48,424 nucleotides of DNA. Source: Sulfuricurvum sp. Its GTDB lineage: Bacteria; Campylobacterota; Campylobacteria; Campylobacterales; Sulfurimonadaceae. The stretch spans positions 1 through 48,424 of the forward strand of contig JAUYUB010000005.1 in NCBI GenBank assembly GCA_030692765.1, read 5' to 3'. This document shows positions 15,472 to 25,686 of this stretch, piece after piece; positions within the stretch are counted from its first letter, which is position 1; the number at the start of each line of letters is the position of its first letter. A program made the translations under genes and the position numbers. Under the pieces are notes generated by a model. The model made no database searches. It was not told the origin of the DNA and worked only from the letters and a program-made list of their open reading frames with translations.

Positions 15472-18400
15472 ATGAAAAAATTATGGATACTCAAAGCGGT
15501 TGCAGGAATATTTGTAACATATGGGATTATAGGCTTTTTTGGAGTCCCTTATGTTCTTAAAAACATTGCCCCTCAAAAAGTTTTTGAAGCAACAAAAGGA
15601 GGAGGTTTTTCCGTTGAATCCGCCTCTTTTAACCCGTTTACTTTTCATCTAAGGGTTCATGATATGGTGTTTAAAACACCCCAAAAAGGTGATTTTATTC
15701 GGATTGATTATTTGGCCGTCAATCTAAATCCGTTGGATTATCTGTGGAAGTTTGCATGGGTTGTTGAGGATGTACGTATTGAAAAACCTCAGATCACGTT
15801 ACATAAGGATTCTGAGGGCGAAATGAATTTTGAATGGTTGAGTACTCTTGGGACAGATGAGAACAAAACGACCGAAGATTCCAAACCGTTGGCGCTTTAC
15901 CTGAATGGTTTTACGCTCAAAGACGGGGGGATTGATTTTAGGGATGAGAGTGAAGGGAAAGACTTTTATCAGGCAGTTGATTCGATTGGGTTTCATTTGG
16001 AAAATATTGATTTGAGAGATGTCTCTAAAAAGCACGGGATGATGCGATTGTATGCAACGATCAATGATGGTGGATTTATCGATCTGCGTGGAAAGATTGA
16101 GCATCTAAAACCATTTGCAATCAAAGGAAGTGTGGCATTTAATTCAGGGAAGCTTTATACCCCATGGCGTTATTTCAAGGATAAACTACCGATAGAAGTT
16201 GCGGACGGTACGGCCAGTTTCGGTTTGAACTATGCTTTGAATACGGATGATATCAATGCCACACAGCTCTCACAGGTACATGTAGAACTGGATCGTCTCA
16301 GAGTGATTCCCAAAGGACAGAAAGAAAAATTATTGGATATCGGGAGCATTAAACTTTCAGATGCGACTGTATGGCCGATGCGTAAAGTATTGGCGGCTAA
16401 TTCTGCGAAGCTTAGTGGGCTAGAGCTGCATGCCTCACGCAGTCAATCCGGGATAATTGATTGGATAGACTATATCGATCAAATCAAACAAGCCTTTCCT
16501 GAAGACGAGAATGAGACTAAGATCCCATGGAGTTTTAATATAAAGGATATAGCGCTTCAAGAGATCGCTTTTGTCTGGAATGATTATGCGCCAAAAGAAG
16601 CATACCGTGCGAGCATAAGCGGAATAAACGTGTATTCTCAGAATCTTAGCAGTGATGAAAAAAATCTTTTAAATGCTACTGCACATCTAGGAGCTTTTGA
16701 GATAAAGCGATTAAGTGACAGTAGAGCGGTTGCAGGTTTTGAGAGTGTTAATGTAAATGGTGTTGTTTTGGATCGGGAGGCAAAACGTGCGACGGTTCAG
16801 AATCTTGCGCTAAACGGTATCAATACTTCTCTTAAGCGGCTTAAAAATGGGACGATCGATCTGCAGCAGCTGATCTATGCTTCTAAAAAACCTGCCAGAG
16901 AGGAAGAAAAGACAACCCCATGGGTATATGCGATCGATCAGATTGAGTTAAACCAGACGAAAGTGAATTTTACCGATGAGGTCCCGGAACATTTGGTTGT
17001 TGCCGATATTGATGACCTTTGGTTAAAAGTAAATGGATTCTCAAGCGATAAAAAAGCGATGATGTCACTCGAAAGTACAGCACGAATCAATCAAAAATCG
17101 ACGCTGAAAATTTATTCACAACTGACACGTGAAACACTGCGAAGCAAGGGCGAATTTGAGCTGCAGCATTTTTCATTGCCATTGATCGACCCGTATATCG
17201 AATCATCGACGCATGCAGCATTACGACGTGGTGACCTGAGTATTAAAGGCGGGTATATATACACACCTTCAGCGACAACCGTACAGGGAAAAATCGCTTT
17301 AAGCGACTGGATCGTGAATGACCGCAGGGACAATTCAGTGCTCTTGGGCTGGAATCGTATCGGAGTGACCCCTTTCTCCTACGCGTATCCCGACAATCGG
17401 TTAAAAATCAATCAGCTTGCAGTGGATGGCCTGTACACGAACACGCAAATCGATCAAAACAAAACTCTTAATTATTCTACCTTGAGCAAGACAAAAAAAT
17501 CTGAATCCAACACGACAGTAAAAAGGACCAATCCTTTTGGTATTGATATTGTAAAGCTGGCCATTGTAAACAGCAGTGCAACGTTCAGTGACCTCTCATT
17601 GCCTTTACCGTTTAAGACCTATATTCACGGTTTAAAAGGCGAAGTTTTAGGGATTTCTACGACGAAAGATGTCACGACGTTTGTCCGCTTAAAAGGGGGA
17701 GTGGATCAGTACGGATCAGCCAAAATAGATGGTTCGCTCAATACGAACGCCCCTAAAAACTTTACGGATATAAAGGTTGTGTTTGATAATTTGGAACTCA
17801 AACAATACACTCCGTATTCCCTTCAGTTTTTAGGGTACAAAATTGCTAATGGCAAACTCTTTTTGAACCTTGGTTACAAAATAAACGATGGTAAGCTAAA
17901 CGCGCAAAACAAAGTCGTCATCAAACAAATCGAATTGGGGGAAGAGAAGGCTGGAGGATCACCATGGCCGATGCGTCTGGTGGTTGCCTTGCTTGAAGAC
18001 GGAGATGGGGTTATTGATATTGATTTGCCGATTCAAGGTGATGTGAACAGCCCTGACTTTAAATACGGCAAAGTTGTATGGCAAGTCATCGGAAACCTAT
18101 TGACGAAGGCGGTGACGTCACCGTTTAAACTCTTGGGTTCCTTGATGGGTATGTCCGGGGATGATGATGCGTTATCGAGTGTTGCGTTTGAGCCGGGTGA
18201 ATATAAATTGACCCCTCCTGTGCGAGAACAGCTCGATAAACTGGCAACCGTTATGGTAAAGCGTCCAAAGCTTAGCTTGAAAGTCCATGGCACGTGGGCC
18301 GATAAAGAGGACGATAGAGCATTAAGAATCAAAAAGCTTATCCATATGGTTGTTGGGCAGGATGCCAAGGAGCACATTGACTCAACGGATGCAATGAGTC

Positions 18401-18723
18401 TGGAAATCCTTGAAAAAACAGCAAAAAAATCGATGGATTCATCCGAGGTTAAAAGTATGCGCTCTGCAATGGAGAAGAAATACACTCAAGAAGCCGAGTT
18501 TGTTCAGCACTATACGGCAGCGCTTATTGATCGTCTCATCGCTTTACAGGTTATTGCTCCTCCTGAGCTTGCTGGACTCGCCAATGCCCGTGCCAATGCG
18601 GTAGCGGAGTATATGAAAAAAGATCCTGCGCTGATCAATCGCATTAGTGTATCGGTAAACGAAAAAGCGGTCGCAGATGCCAAAGAAAACATTTCTTCTC
18701 GTTTAGAGGTATCGGTGCAATAG
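15472..18723 (+). CDS. Large AsmA-like DUF748 envelope protein
   Basis: Protein of 1083 residues with a single N-terminal membrane anchor (about 5-30) and a very long periplasmic part built from repeated beta-rich units, such as VEDVRIEKPQITL and LYLNGFTLKDGGIDFRDE, which are hallmarks of DUF748/AsmA-type proteins. The last ~180 residues are helical and charged. AsmA-like proteins (YhdP, TamB) are thought to form long lipid-carrying grooves linking inner and outer membranes, so a role in phospholipid transport or envelope integrity is likely. It appears monocistronic, followed by a YeiH-family gene with its own ribosome site. Confidence 0.88.
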   Translation: MKKLWILKAVAGIFVTYGIIGFFGVPYVLKNIAPQKVFEATKGGGFSVESASFNPFTFHLRVHDMVFKTPQKGDFIRIDYLAVNLNPLDYLWKFAWVVEDVRIEKPQITLHKDSEGEMNFEWLSTLGTDENKTTEDSKPLALYLNGFTLKDGGIDFRDESEGKDFYQAVDSIGFHLENIDLRDVSKKHGMMRLYATINDGGFIDLRGKIEHLKPFAIKGSVAFNSGKLYTPWRYFKDKLPIEVADGTASFGLNYALNTDDINATQLSQVHVELDRLRVIPKGQKEKLLDIGSIKLSDATVWPMRKVLAANSAKLSGLELHASRSQSGIIDWIDYIDQIKQAFPEDENETKIPWSFNIKDIALQEIAFVWNDYAPKEAYRASISGINVYSQNLSSDEKNLLNATAHLGAFEIKRLSDSRAVAGFESVNVNGVVLDREAKRATVQNLALNGINTSLKRLKNGTIDLQQLIYASKKPAREEEKTTPWVYAIDQIELNQTKVNFTDEVPEHLVVADIDDLWLKVNGFSSDKKAMMSLESTARINQKSTLKIYSQLTRETLRSKGEFELQHFSLPLIDPYIESSTHAALRRGDLSIKGGYIYTPSATTVQGKIALSDWIVNDRRDNSVLLGWNRIGVTPFSYAYPDNRLKINQLAVDGLYTNTQIDQNKTLNYSTLSKTKKSESNTTVKRTNPFGIDIVKLAIVNSSATFSDLSLPLPFKTYIHGLKGEVLGISTTKDVTTFVRLKGGVDQYGSAKIDGSLNTNAPKNFTDIKVVFDNLELKQYTPYSLQFLGYKIANGKLFLNLGYKINDGKLNAQNKVVIKQIELGEEKAGGSPWPMRLVVALLEDGDGVIDIDLPIQGDVNSPDFKYGKVVWQVIGNLLTKAVTSPFKLLGSLMGMSGDDDALSSVAFEPGEYKLTPPVREQLDKLATVMVKRPKLSLKVHGTWADKEDDRALRIKKLIHMVVGQDAKEHIDSTDAMSLEILEKTAKKSMDSSEVKSMRSAMEKKYTQEAEFVQHYTAALIDRLIALQVIAPPELAGLANARANAVAEYMKKDPALINRISVSVNEKAVADAKENISSRLEVSVQ

Positions 18724-18781
18724 GGCGTTAACTTATTTTCACTATAATTTCATTTTAATTTTGAAATATAGAAGGATATGT

Positions 18782-19882
18782 ATGCCATTTTCACCTCAAA
18801 AGCGTGCAGGCACCATGAATGGAATCTTGTTTGTCGCTATTTTTGCTGCAGCAGCAACAATGATTGCTGATTTGGCTGTCATCAAAAATCTTGGGATTTC
18901 ACCACTGGTTGTGGGGATTGTGCTTGGTATTTTTTATGCCAATACACTGCACAATAAATTTCCTAAAGCCTGGGAGAGCGGTATTACCTTTTCAGGTAAA
19001 AAGATTTTGCGCTTTGCAATCGTCTTTTACGGTTTTCGCATTACGTTTCAGCAAATTGCTGAGGTAGGAATTCAGGGATTTATGGTCTCATTGCTGGTCC
19101 TTTCTTCAACGCTTATCATCGGTATCTGGCTGGGAACAAAGGTTTTCAAGATGGATCGTGATACGTCCATTTTAACCGCTTCTGGGGCATCGGTATGTGG
19201 TGCTGCTGCGGTTTTGGCAACGGAGCCCGTTTTGAAATCAGAGGAGCATAAAACGGCTATTGCTGTTTCGATGGTGGTTCTTTTTGGAACGATTTCGATG
19301 TTTTTATATCCGGTATTGTATGCAACGATTATAGAGCCCTCATCCGGATTTTTACATATGAGTCCCTCAACGTTTGGTATGTACGTTGGCGGTACCATTC
19401 ATGAAGTAGCCCAAGTAGTCGCCGTTCCGGCATCGGTACCAGGGGCGGGTGAGAGTATGGCTAATACGGCAGTCATTGTAAAAATGACCAGAGTAATCAT
19501 GATAGCTCCGATGCTAATTGTTTTGGGTCTTGTGCTGAGCAGCATGGCTAAAAAGTCAGGCGGAGAGGGTTCAAAAGTAAAACTTGTTATACCTTGGTTT
19601 GCTGTTTATTTTATCGGTATGGCAGGTGTTAATTCACTTATTCATGACTATACACTAACCGCTTCTGTGGATATGGCTGCGATTATTACAGGAGTCATTG
19701 CGAATATTAATATGATCGATACCTTCTTGCTGACGATGGCGATGACGGCATTGGGTATGGGGACACGTTTTGCGAAATTTAAAGGGCTAGGGCTTGCGCC
19801 GGTTTACACGGCTGGTTCGATGTTTATTTGGCTCGTTGTCGGCGGATTTGTAATAACTCAATGGGTAGTTGCTACTTTTTAA
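18782..19882 (+). CDS. yeiH: YeiH/UPF0324-family membrane protein (putative anion exporter)
   Basis: Protein of 366 residues with about ten hydrophobic segments across its length. The PLVVGIVLGIFYAN segment, ASGASVCGAAAVLAT and GGTIHEVAQVVA are typical of the UPF0324/YeiH family, annotated elsewhere as putative sulfate exporters on thin evidence. The start is set at ATG 18782, which has GAAGGA 6 bases upstream; the frame is also open from a TTG at 18761, but that is not needed. Its stop codon directly abuts that of the convergent comM gene, with no space for a terminator between them. Substrate unproven. Confidence 0.87.
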   Translation: MPFSPQKRAGTMNGILFVAIFAAAATMIADLAVIKNLGISPLVVGIVLGIFYANTLHNKFPKAWESGITFSGKKILRFAIVFYGFRITFQQIAEVGIQGFMVSLLVLSSTLIIGIWLGTKVFKMDRDTSILTASGASVCGAAAVLATEPVLKSEEHKTAIAVSMVVLFGTISMFLYPVLYATIIEPSSGFLHMSPSTFGMYVGGTIHEVAQVVAVPASVPGAGESMANTAVIVKMTRVIMIAPMLIVLGLVLSSMAKKSGGEGSKVKLVIPWFAVYFIGMAGVNSLIHDYTLTASVDMAAIITGVIANINMIDTFLLTMAMTALGMGTRFAKFKGLGLAPVYTAGSMFIWLVVGGFVITQWVVATF

Positions 19883-21388
19883 TTACCGTTTTCGATAACT
19901 GAGCGCCTCCATGAGGTGCTCTTTTTGGATATCTTCTTCTCCCTCTATATCTGCAACCGTCCGAGCCACCTTCAGCACTCTTGAAACCGCTCTAAATGAG
20001 AGGGAAAAGCGGCCGATTGCCTGATCCATTATTTTTTTTCCTTCCTCATTGAGCAGACAATATTTTTCCAAATCAGCATCATTCAAAGAGCCGTTAAGGG
20101 TTTTTTGCCCCCGTTTTTTTTGCTGCGAGAATGCCTCACGCACTTTTGTATGAAATTGGTGTGAGGTGTAGGAACTTTTGTCTTCTGCTGAAGTAGGATG
20201 CATTTGAACGTACAAATCGATCCGATCTAAAAAAGGGTCAGACAGGCGTGAGCGATAACGGTTCATTTCCAAGTCGGTACAGCGGCAGGCGATGCTCTTG
20301 CTGAAAAGATTGCCGCAAGGACACGGGTTCATTGCAGCTACAAAGAGAAAATTGGCATCGTAGGTTACTTTTGCATTCACGCGTGAGATACGAATATGTC
20401 TGTCCTCCATTGGTTCCCTTAATGCTTCAAGGACGTTTTTTGAGAAATGAGGAAGTTCATCGAAAAACAATATCCCGTTATGTGCCAAACCCACTTCTCC
20501 TATTTGTGCTTTGTGGCTTCCACCACCAAAGATACTTGCCCCCGTACTGGTATGGTGAGGTGATCGAAATGGTCGCAGAGGGGTGAATGAAGGCTCTTTT
20601 CCCTCTAAAATCTCCAGCTTGGCACAATCGAGCATCTCATTGTTGTTCAGCGGAGGGAGGATATGCTGCAGGCGCTTTGCTATCATCGATTTTCCTGACC
20701 CAGGAGAACCTTCTAATAGGAGATTATGCATACCTGCCGCACTGATAAGTGCCGCTCGTTTTGCATGTTCCTGCCCTTTGATGTCTTTGAAATCCAAAGG
20801 GTAGTTTTCATGGTGATAGTAGGACTGTTCATTATGTACGGTTGATGGAAATTCAAAAGAGGTGGATTGTGCATGAGGGATGGTTTCTTTTGCTTGCAGC
20901 AGCTCTAAGGTTTGGGTTAGGGTCGAGACACCGTAAAAAGAGACATGGGGTATCTTTGAGAGCTTGTTGAGGCTTTTATAGGGGACAATGGCTTTGGTAA
21001 TCGTACCTTGATTGGCAAGGGAGAGAATGATAGGATACAGAAGCGTATTTTCAGTTACGCAGCCATCCAGTCCCAGCTCTCCAAATACGTGCCATTCATC
21101 AAGCTTGATGTCATTATTGCCTAAGGCAATGAGAACCGCTATGGCAAGATCAAAATGCGACCCCTCTTTTCGCAAATCGCTGGGGGCCAGATTTACCGTC
21201 AGGCGCTTTGGGGGAAAGGTGAAGTCGTTGCTTAAAAGGGCTGATTTGACCCGTTCTTTTGACTCTGTAATTGCGGTATTGACCATTCCGACAATACTAA
21301 ATGCAGGGAGTCCTTTGGTCGCGGTAAACTGAACTTCCACGGTTTTGGCGTCAATCCCCTCTAGCGTTGCACATAGTAGCTGTTTCAT
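19883..21388 (-). CDS. comM: ComM/YifB-family AAA+ ATPase (Mg-chelatase-like)
   Basis: Protein of 501 residues. It has an N-terminal ChlI-like domain (FSIVGMVNTAITESKERVKSAL), Walker A EGSPGSGKS near 226-234, Walker B ILFFDELPHF, the NPCPCGN...CRCT cysteine motif and a C-terminal Mg-chelatase helical domain (FSLSFRAVSRVLKVARTVAD). ComM is a hexameric helicase that promotes branch migration during natural transformation. Its presence fits the Cts-like uptake cluster about 10 kb upstream. It follows def after an inverted repeat at 21443-21465. Confidence 0.95.
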   Translation of the reverse strand: MKQLLCATLEGIDAKTVEVQFTATKGLPAFSIVGMVNTAITESKERVKSALLSNDFTFPPKRLTVNLAPSDLRKEGSHFDLAIAVLIALGNNDIKLDEWHVFGELGLDGCVTENTLLYPIILSLANQGTITKAIVPYKSLNKLSKIPHVSFYGVSTLTQTLELLQAKETIPHAQSTSFEFPSTVHNEQSYYHHENYPLDFKDIKGQEHAKRAALISAAGMHNLLLEGSPGSGKSMIAKRLQHILPPLNNNEMLDCAKLEILEGKEPSFTPLRPFRSPHHTSTGASIFGGGSHKAQIGEVGLAHNGILFFDELPHFSKNVLEALREPMEDRHIRISRVNAKVTYDANFLFVAAMNPCPCGNLFSKSIACRCTDLEMNRYRSRLSDPFLDRIDLYVQMHPTSAEDKSSYTSHQFHTKVREAFSQQKKRGQKTLNGSLNDADLEKYCLLNEEGKKIMDQAIGRFSLSFRAVSRVLKVARTVADIEGEEDIQKEHLMEALSYRKR

Positions 21389-21442
21389 TTTGTGTTACCC
21401 TGTTTTTTTGATAATTGTAGCTTAGGGAAGAGTAAGAGGATT

Positions 21443-21465
21443 AAATATTGCAGTTTGCAATATTT
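21443..21465 (-). repeat. 10-3-10 inverted repeat between def and comM
   Basis: AAATATTGCA, a 3-base spacer, then TGCAATATTT: a perfect 10-base dyad 8 bases past the def stop. As RNA it would be a stable stem-loop with a tiny loop. Neither side has a real T-run, so it may be a weak terminator, an mRNA 3'-end protector or a protein-binding operator for comM, which starts 55 bases further on. Confidence 0.55.
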
Positions 21466-21473
21466 TGGAAGGG

Positions 21474-21989
21474 TTACTTTTTTTCTTTGAATGCTTTTTT
21501 GAGCTCTTTTTCAAACTTTTTGCGTTTACTATAGGAGAGGTGATCAATAAAAAGCTTTCCATTCAAATGGTCTATCTCGTGCTGTATGGCAATAGAGAGC
21601 AATTCATTAGCTTCGAGCGTACATTCCACTCCATGCCGATTTTGGTAATGCAACGTTAGTGATTCGTAACGTTCAATATCTTCATAAAATCCGGGTACAC
21701 TTAAGCACCCTTCTTGGTAGGTTGATTTACCGCTAGTATTCACAATGCGTGGATTGATGATTTCTAAGATATTGGCTTGATCTTGATTTCCTTCTTCATC
21801 AGGAATACATAAAATAAGTGCTCTGATGGGCATAGATACTTGAATGGCTGCTAATCCTATCCCATTATTATTCATCATGGTTTCATACATATTATCGAGA
21901 AAGGCATGCAGTTGCGCATCAAACATGGCAACATCAGCAGAAAGGGTTTTAAGGAGTTTGTTGGGGTAGGTAATAATAGGAAGGAGCAT
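21474..21989 (-). CDS. def: Peptide deformylase
   Basis: Protein of 171 residues that removes the formyl group from the N-terminal methionine of new proteins. All three family motifs are present: GIGLAAIQ (43-50), EGCLS (93-97, metal ligand Cys95) and QHEIDH (136-141, ligands His137 and His141, catalytic Glu138). The start is set at ATG 21989 (MLLPIITYP), the conserved family N-terminus, with AAGAG upstream; an upstream ATG at 22013 would overlap the preceding gene. Length is normal. It is the last gene of the tig-clpP-GGDEF-def run. Confidence 0.96.
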   Translation of the reverse strand: MLLPIITYPNKLLKTLSADVAMFDAQLHAFLDNMYETMMNNNGIGLAAIQVSMPIRALILCIPDEEGNQDQANILEIINPRIVNTSGKSTYQEGCLSVPGFYEDIERYESLTLHYQNRHGVECTLEANELLSIAIQHEIDHLNGKLFIDHLSYSKRKKFEKELKKAFKEKK

Positions 21990-22000
21990 AAAATCTCTTA

Positions 22001-23059
22001 TTAATCGTTGCAAACAACATAATGGAATCTTTTTTCATCGTTGGATGAGTGCATCGCATCGAGAGTTCCTAGAAGAATTTCTTCAGTAGAACGGGATGGG
22101 TTTAATTCCGAAATACCGATAGCGATTTGTAGCTGTATTTCCTGATCCCCGAGAAAAAAGTTAGAAGAAGAGACCAATTCATAAAGACGATCGGCTGCTA
22201 GTTTGGCACTTTGTGTATCGGTATGCTTGAGAAGCATACCGAATATTCCCTCACCGTAGTGCGCGACAAGATCACTTCTTCGAGACGTTTTGAGAAGCAA
22301 ACGTGCAACGGTACGAACCATAAGCCCTTTCGCTTTTTCACTGGTAATCAGCGCCATAGTCTCATTAGAAAGCTGTACCATTATAAGTGAGCTTTTGTGG
22401 CGAAACTCTTCAATAAGATTGGACTCTTGTGTTAGCTTGTTGAGGAGATAGCGCTTATTGTATACTCCATACTGATTGTCAAATATCGTTTCATTTTCTA
22501 CTTGTTTTACAATTGTTGCCGTTTCACCATAGAGATCTTTCATATGCGAGACTTGCTTATTGAGAATCCCGCTGAGCTTGCTTACGTCATTAGAGAGGGA
22601 ATCCAATACCTGCTCTGCAGCGTCCAGGGAGGGGATGTTTTTGATTTCCACTCGCCGTTTCTCAAGAATTTTTTCCATCAGCGTCATGTTTTTATAGAGT
22701 GTAGCGCTGAGTTGTAAGATACTTTTAACAGATGAAAAACCTTGCTTGAGTGTTTTTTCCAGTTCAAGGTTTTGTTCATCTTCATTGGTATCTTCCAATT
22801 CTAAAATTGAACCGATCTGGCGACGGAGGCTTTCGCTCTTTTCTTCCAAAATACGATCAAAATAGAGGGAAAAATTATTGGGGGTAGGTGGAAGATTGTC
22901 AGAAATAAGTGCATTTAAAACTTCTTTGGAAAAAATCTCCAAATCACTGGTAGGGTCGCTTAGCGAACCGACATGCAAAGCACCTGCATGGATCGATTGA
23001 CCATCTGCAAGGCGTGATGCCGCATTATGAGAAAATGATTCTTCTGGGGTAGCTTGCAT
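22001..23059 (-). CDS. Degenerate GGDEF-domain protein, probably not a diguanylate cyclase
   Basis: Protein of 352 residues. The N-terminal ~170 residues are helical and charged, with no membrane segment. The C-terminal part has the GGDEF-domain plan: NQYGVYNKRYLLNKL (substrate-strand start), SRRSDLVAHYGEGIFGMLL and an AIGISEL strand near the end. The catalytic GG(D/E)EF is replaced by GEGIF (about 268-272), so cyclase activity should be lost. The preceding RRSD keeps an RxxD pattern at the place of the inhibitory c-di-GMP site. It may sense c-di-GMP or work as a protein-interaction module. It sits between clpP and def, where relatives also carry a GGDEF-like gene. Confidence 0.85.
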   Translation of the reverse strand: MQATPEESFSHNAASRLADGQSIHAGALHVGSLSDPTSDLEIFSKEVLNALISDNLPPTPNNFSLYFDRILEEKSESLRRQIGSILELEDTNEDEQNLELEKTLKQGFSSVKSILQLSATLYKNMTLMEKILEKRRVEIKNIPSLDAAEQVLDSLSNDVSKLSGILNKQVSHMKDLYGETATIVKQVENETIFDNQYGVYNKRYLLNKLTQESNLIEEFRHKSSLIMVQLSNETMALITSEKAKGLMVRTVARLLLKTSRRSDLVAHYGEGIFGMLLKHTDTQSAKLAADRLYELVSSSNFFLGDQEIQLQIAIGISELNPSRSTEEILLGTLDAMHSSNDEKRFHYVVCND

Positions 23060-23072
23060 ATTTTTCTACCTT

Positions 23073-23669
23073 TTATTTTTCTTCTTTGTCTTTTTGCACA
23101 AGCACTTCGTCAATGATACCATATTCGACGCCTTCTGCGGCTGACATGAAGTTATCGCGATCGGTGTCTTTTTCAAGTTTTTTGACGGTTTGACCACAAT
23201 TTTTTGCCAAAATCTCATTGAGCTCGGCTTTCATTCGCAAAATCTCTTTGGCTTGAATTTCGATATCCGTTGCTTGACCCTGAGCGCCGCCTAGAGGCTG
23301 ATGGATCATGATACGAGCGTGCGGAAGGGCATAACGCTTTCCTTTGGCTCCTGAGCTTAGCAAGAAAGCACCCATTGATGCCGCTTGCCCGATACAGATC
23401 GTACACACATCAGGACGGATATAATTCATAGTATCGTATATTGCCATCCCCGAGGTGATAACACCACCCGGTGAATTGATGTAAAAATAGATATCTTTTT
23501 GCGGATCTTCGGCTTCTAAAAAAAGAAGCTGCGCTACGATCGAAGAAGCCACTTGGTCGTGTACTTCGCCGCTTAGCATGATGATACGGTCTTTAAGAAG
23601 ACGTGAATAAATATCGTACGAGCGCTCACCGCGACCCGTTTTTTCAATGACGTAAGGAATGTAACTCAT
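23073..23669 (-). CDS. clpP: ATP-dependent Clp protease proteolytic subunit
   Basis: Protein of 198 residues forming the barrel-shaped protease that works with ClpX/ClpA unfoldases. The catalytic triad is present as Ser98 (GQAASMGAF), His123 (ARIMIHQP) and Asp172 (DTDRDNFM), at the standard spacing; NSPGG near 65-69 is the oxyanion/strand motif. Normal length. It lies 5 bases behind tig, the ribosome-bound chaperone that also feeds ClpP substrates, a common bacterial pairing. Confidence 0.97.
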   Translation of the reverse strand: MSYIPYVIEKTGRGERSYDIYSRLLKDRIIMLSGEVHDQVASSIVAQLLFLEAEDPQKDIYFYINSPGGVITSGMAIYDTMNYIRPDVCTICIGQAASMGAFLLSSGAKGKRYALPHARIMIHQPLGGAQGQATDIEIQAKEILRMKAELNEILAKNCGQTVKKLEKDTDRDNFMSAAEGVEYGIIDEVLVQKDKEEK

Positions 23670-23674
23670 AATGT

Positions 23675-24970
23675 TTACTTGATCTTATCGTTAAGCAATT
23701 TGCTTAAAACGCGATCTTCGATCATTGCCATCTGAATGGCAGGAAGATAGCCAGACTCTTGGTAGTTTTTGTAAACAGCTGCTGGATCTTGACCCATTTG
23801 CATTGCTTCGTAATAGATGGTTTGCATAAGCTCTTGCTCATTGACCGAAATATTTTCAGCTTTTGCCAATGCGTCTACGATGAAAGTTGCTTTTACCGCA
23901 CGGCATGCATCATCACGGAAGGTTTCACGCAACTCTTTTACTTTATCCGCATTATCACGTAGTTGGGCAATTTCCTTTTCAGACATCTCGCGCGCTTTTT
24001 TGTTAAGAGCCATATCGATCTCTTGCTCAACAATGAAGTCTGGAAGATCGATCGTGAAGGTTGCTACAAAGTGTTCCATAAGATTTGGTTTGAGTTCGTC
24101 ATTGTACAACTTACTCATCTCTTCGCCCTCAAGCTGCTCTTTTACTTTTTCTTTGAGCATTGCAAGATTTGCATCTTCAAATCCCGGTAACATCTTTTTC
24201 GCCAATTCGTCATCAAGAACAACGGCTTCTTTAGTTTGGATCGCGTGAACTTTTACTTTGAAGCTTGCAGGTTTTCCTGCTAGTTTTTCTCCACCGTAGT
24301 TTTCTGGGAAAGTAACGTCGATCGTTTTTTCATCGCCTTTGCTAAGACCGATAACTTGCTCTTCAAAGCCAGGTATAAACTGAGCGCTTCCAAGAGTGAG
24401 TGAGAAGTTTTCTGCTTTTCCACCTTCAAATGCTACGCCATCTACAAAACCTTCGAAATCGATCAAGGCTGTATCGCCATTGGCTAGGGGACGAGCTTCG
24501 TCAACTGTGACAAATGCTGCTTGTGCACCTGCAAGCTCTTGGATGCGTGCGATGATTGCGTCATCGGCAATTACCGGTTTTGTAAACTCAGGAACGAGGG
24601 CGATATAATCTCCCAATTCAATAGAGGGACGTGTTGCAATGGTTACCTCAACTTCGATACCGTTGTCATTTTTTTCGAACTTTGTAACTTGTGGCTCACC
24701 GATAAGACTATCAGGAGCGATCCCCATCTCTTTAAGCCCAACATTTAGCAAATCGCGAAGTGCCTGTGCTTCAGCATCTTGTACCAAACGGTCACCGTAT
24801 TGTTTTTTGACCGCATCCATTGGAACTTTTCCTTTACGGAATCCAGGAACTTTTGCGTCTTTACTGAGTTGTTTAGCAATTTTTTCGATATTGGTGTCGA
24901 GCGTATTGCGTGTAATAGCTGCATTTATCTTTGCGTTAGCAGAATTGATTTTATTGGTTGTGATTTGCAT
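23675..24970 (-). CDS. tig: Trigger factor (ribosome-associated chaperone and prolyl isomerase)
   Basis: Protein of 431 residues in three parts: ribosome-binding domain with the signature GFRKGKVP near 43-50, FKBP-type prolyl isomerase domain (about 155-240, including [17 protein letters not shown]) and a long helical C-terminal chaperone domain. The start is set at ATG 24970 (MQITTN), preceded by AAAGGGA at good spacing; an ATG at 24994 has no ribosome site. It leads the minus-strand run tig-clpP-GGDEF-def, divergent from folE. Confidence 0.96.
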   Translation of the reverse strand: MQITTNKINSANAKINAAITRNTLDTNIEKIAKQLSKDAKVPGFRKGKVPMDAVKKQYGDRLVQDAEAQALRDLLNVGLKEMGIAPDSLIGEPQVTKFEKNDNGIEVEVTIATRPSIELGDYIALVPEFTKPVIADDAIIARIQELAGAQAAFVTVDEARPLANGDTALIDFEGFVDGVAFEGGKAENFSLTLGSAQFIPGFEEQVIGLSKGDEKTIDVTFPENYGGEKLAGKPASFKVKVHAIQTKEAVVLDDELAKKMLPGFEDANLAMLKEKVKEQLEGEEMSKLYNDELKPNLMEHFVATFTIDLPDFIVEQEIDMALNKKAREMSEKEIAQLRDNADKVKELRETFRDDACRAVKATFIVDALAKAENISVNEQELMQTIYYEAMQMGQDPAAVYKNYQESGYLPAIQMAMIEDRVLSKLLNDKIK

Positions 24971-25039
24971 TGAATCCCTTTGTTGCTGTATCATTTAATT
25001 GAGTAAATGGTGGCAATAGTAGCGTAGTATGGTTAATAA

Positions 25040-25058
25040 ATGGCTGAATAAAAGCCAT
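25040..25058. repeat. 6-7-6 inverted repeat in the tig/folE divergent region
   Basis: ATGGCT, 7 bases, then AGCCAT: a short dyad lying in the 133-base gap between two divergent genes. It could be an operator or chance; there is nothing more to tie it to a regulator. Confidence 0.3.
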
Positions 25059-25103
25059 AACATGTTAAAGTAATAGTAACGTAAAACATACAAGCGAGAG
25101 ACT

Positions 25104-25679
25104 GTGGAAAATGAATCTTTTATAAATGCAGTAAAAACGATGATAGGGCATATAGGCGAAGATCCCCAGCGTGAAGGACTTCTCAAAACACCGGAACGTG
25201 TTCTTAAAGCCTATGAATTCATGTTTGGCGGCTATCAGGAAGATCCGCAAGCAATTTTGAACTCGGCGATGTTTACGACGAGTAATGACGAAATGGTACT
25301 CATCAAAGACATCGAGTTTTATTCTACGTGCGAGCACCATCTTCTTCCTATTATCGGACGAGCGCATATCGCGTATATTCCCGATGGAAAAGTAGTCGGA
25401 CTCTCAAAAATTCCTAGAGTCGTCGATGTTTTTGCGAGACGTATGCAGATACAAGAGCAGCTGACGGAACAGATTGCAGATGCGCTGATGCGTTCCATTA
25501 ATCCAAAAGGGGTGGCGGTAGTTATTCAGGCACGTCATATGTGTATGGAAATGCGAGGAGTTCAAAAGATCAGCTCGACTACGACCTCCAGTGCTTTACG
25601 CGGTCTTTTTAAGCGCGATGAAAAAACTCGTATGGAGTTTTTTAGCTTGATCAATTCACATTCGGGCAACCGATACTAA
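25104..25679 (+). CDS. folE: GTP cyclohydrolase I
   Basis: Protein of 191 residues that converts GTP to dihydroneopterin triphosphate, the first step of folate and queuosine-type pterin pathways. Zinc ligands are Cys76 and His79 (STCEHHLLP) and Cys147 (HMCMEMRG); [13 protein letters not shown] and [12 protein letters not shown] are family blocks. Translation begins at GTG (25104). fliI follows after 7 bases, an order also seen in Campylobacter. Identification is secure. Confidence 0.96.
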   Translation: MENESFINAVKTMIGHIGEDPQREGLLKTPERVLKAYEFMFGGYQEDPQAILNSAMFTTSNDEMVLIKDIEFYSTCEHHLLPIIGRAHIAYIPDGKVVGLSKIPRVVDVFARRMQIQEQLTEQIADALMRSINPKGVAVVIQARHMCMEMRGVQKISSTTTSSALRGLFKRDEKTRMEFFSLINSHSGNRY

Positions 25680-25686
25680 TGTCTCA

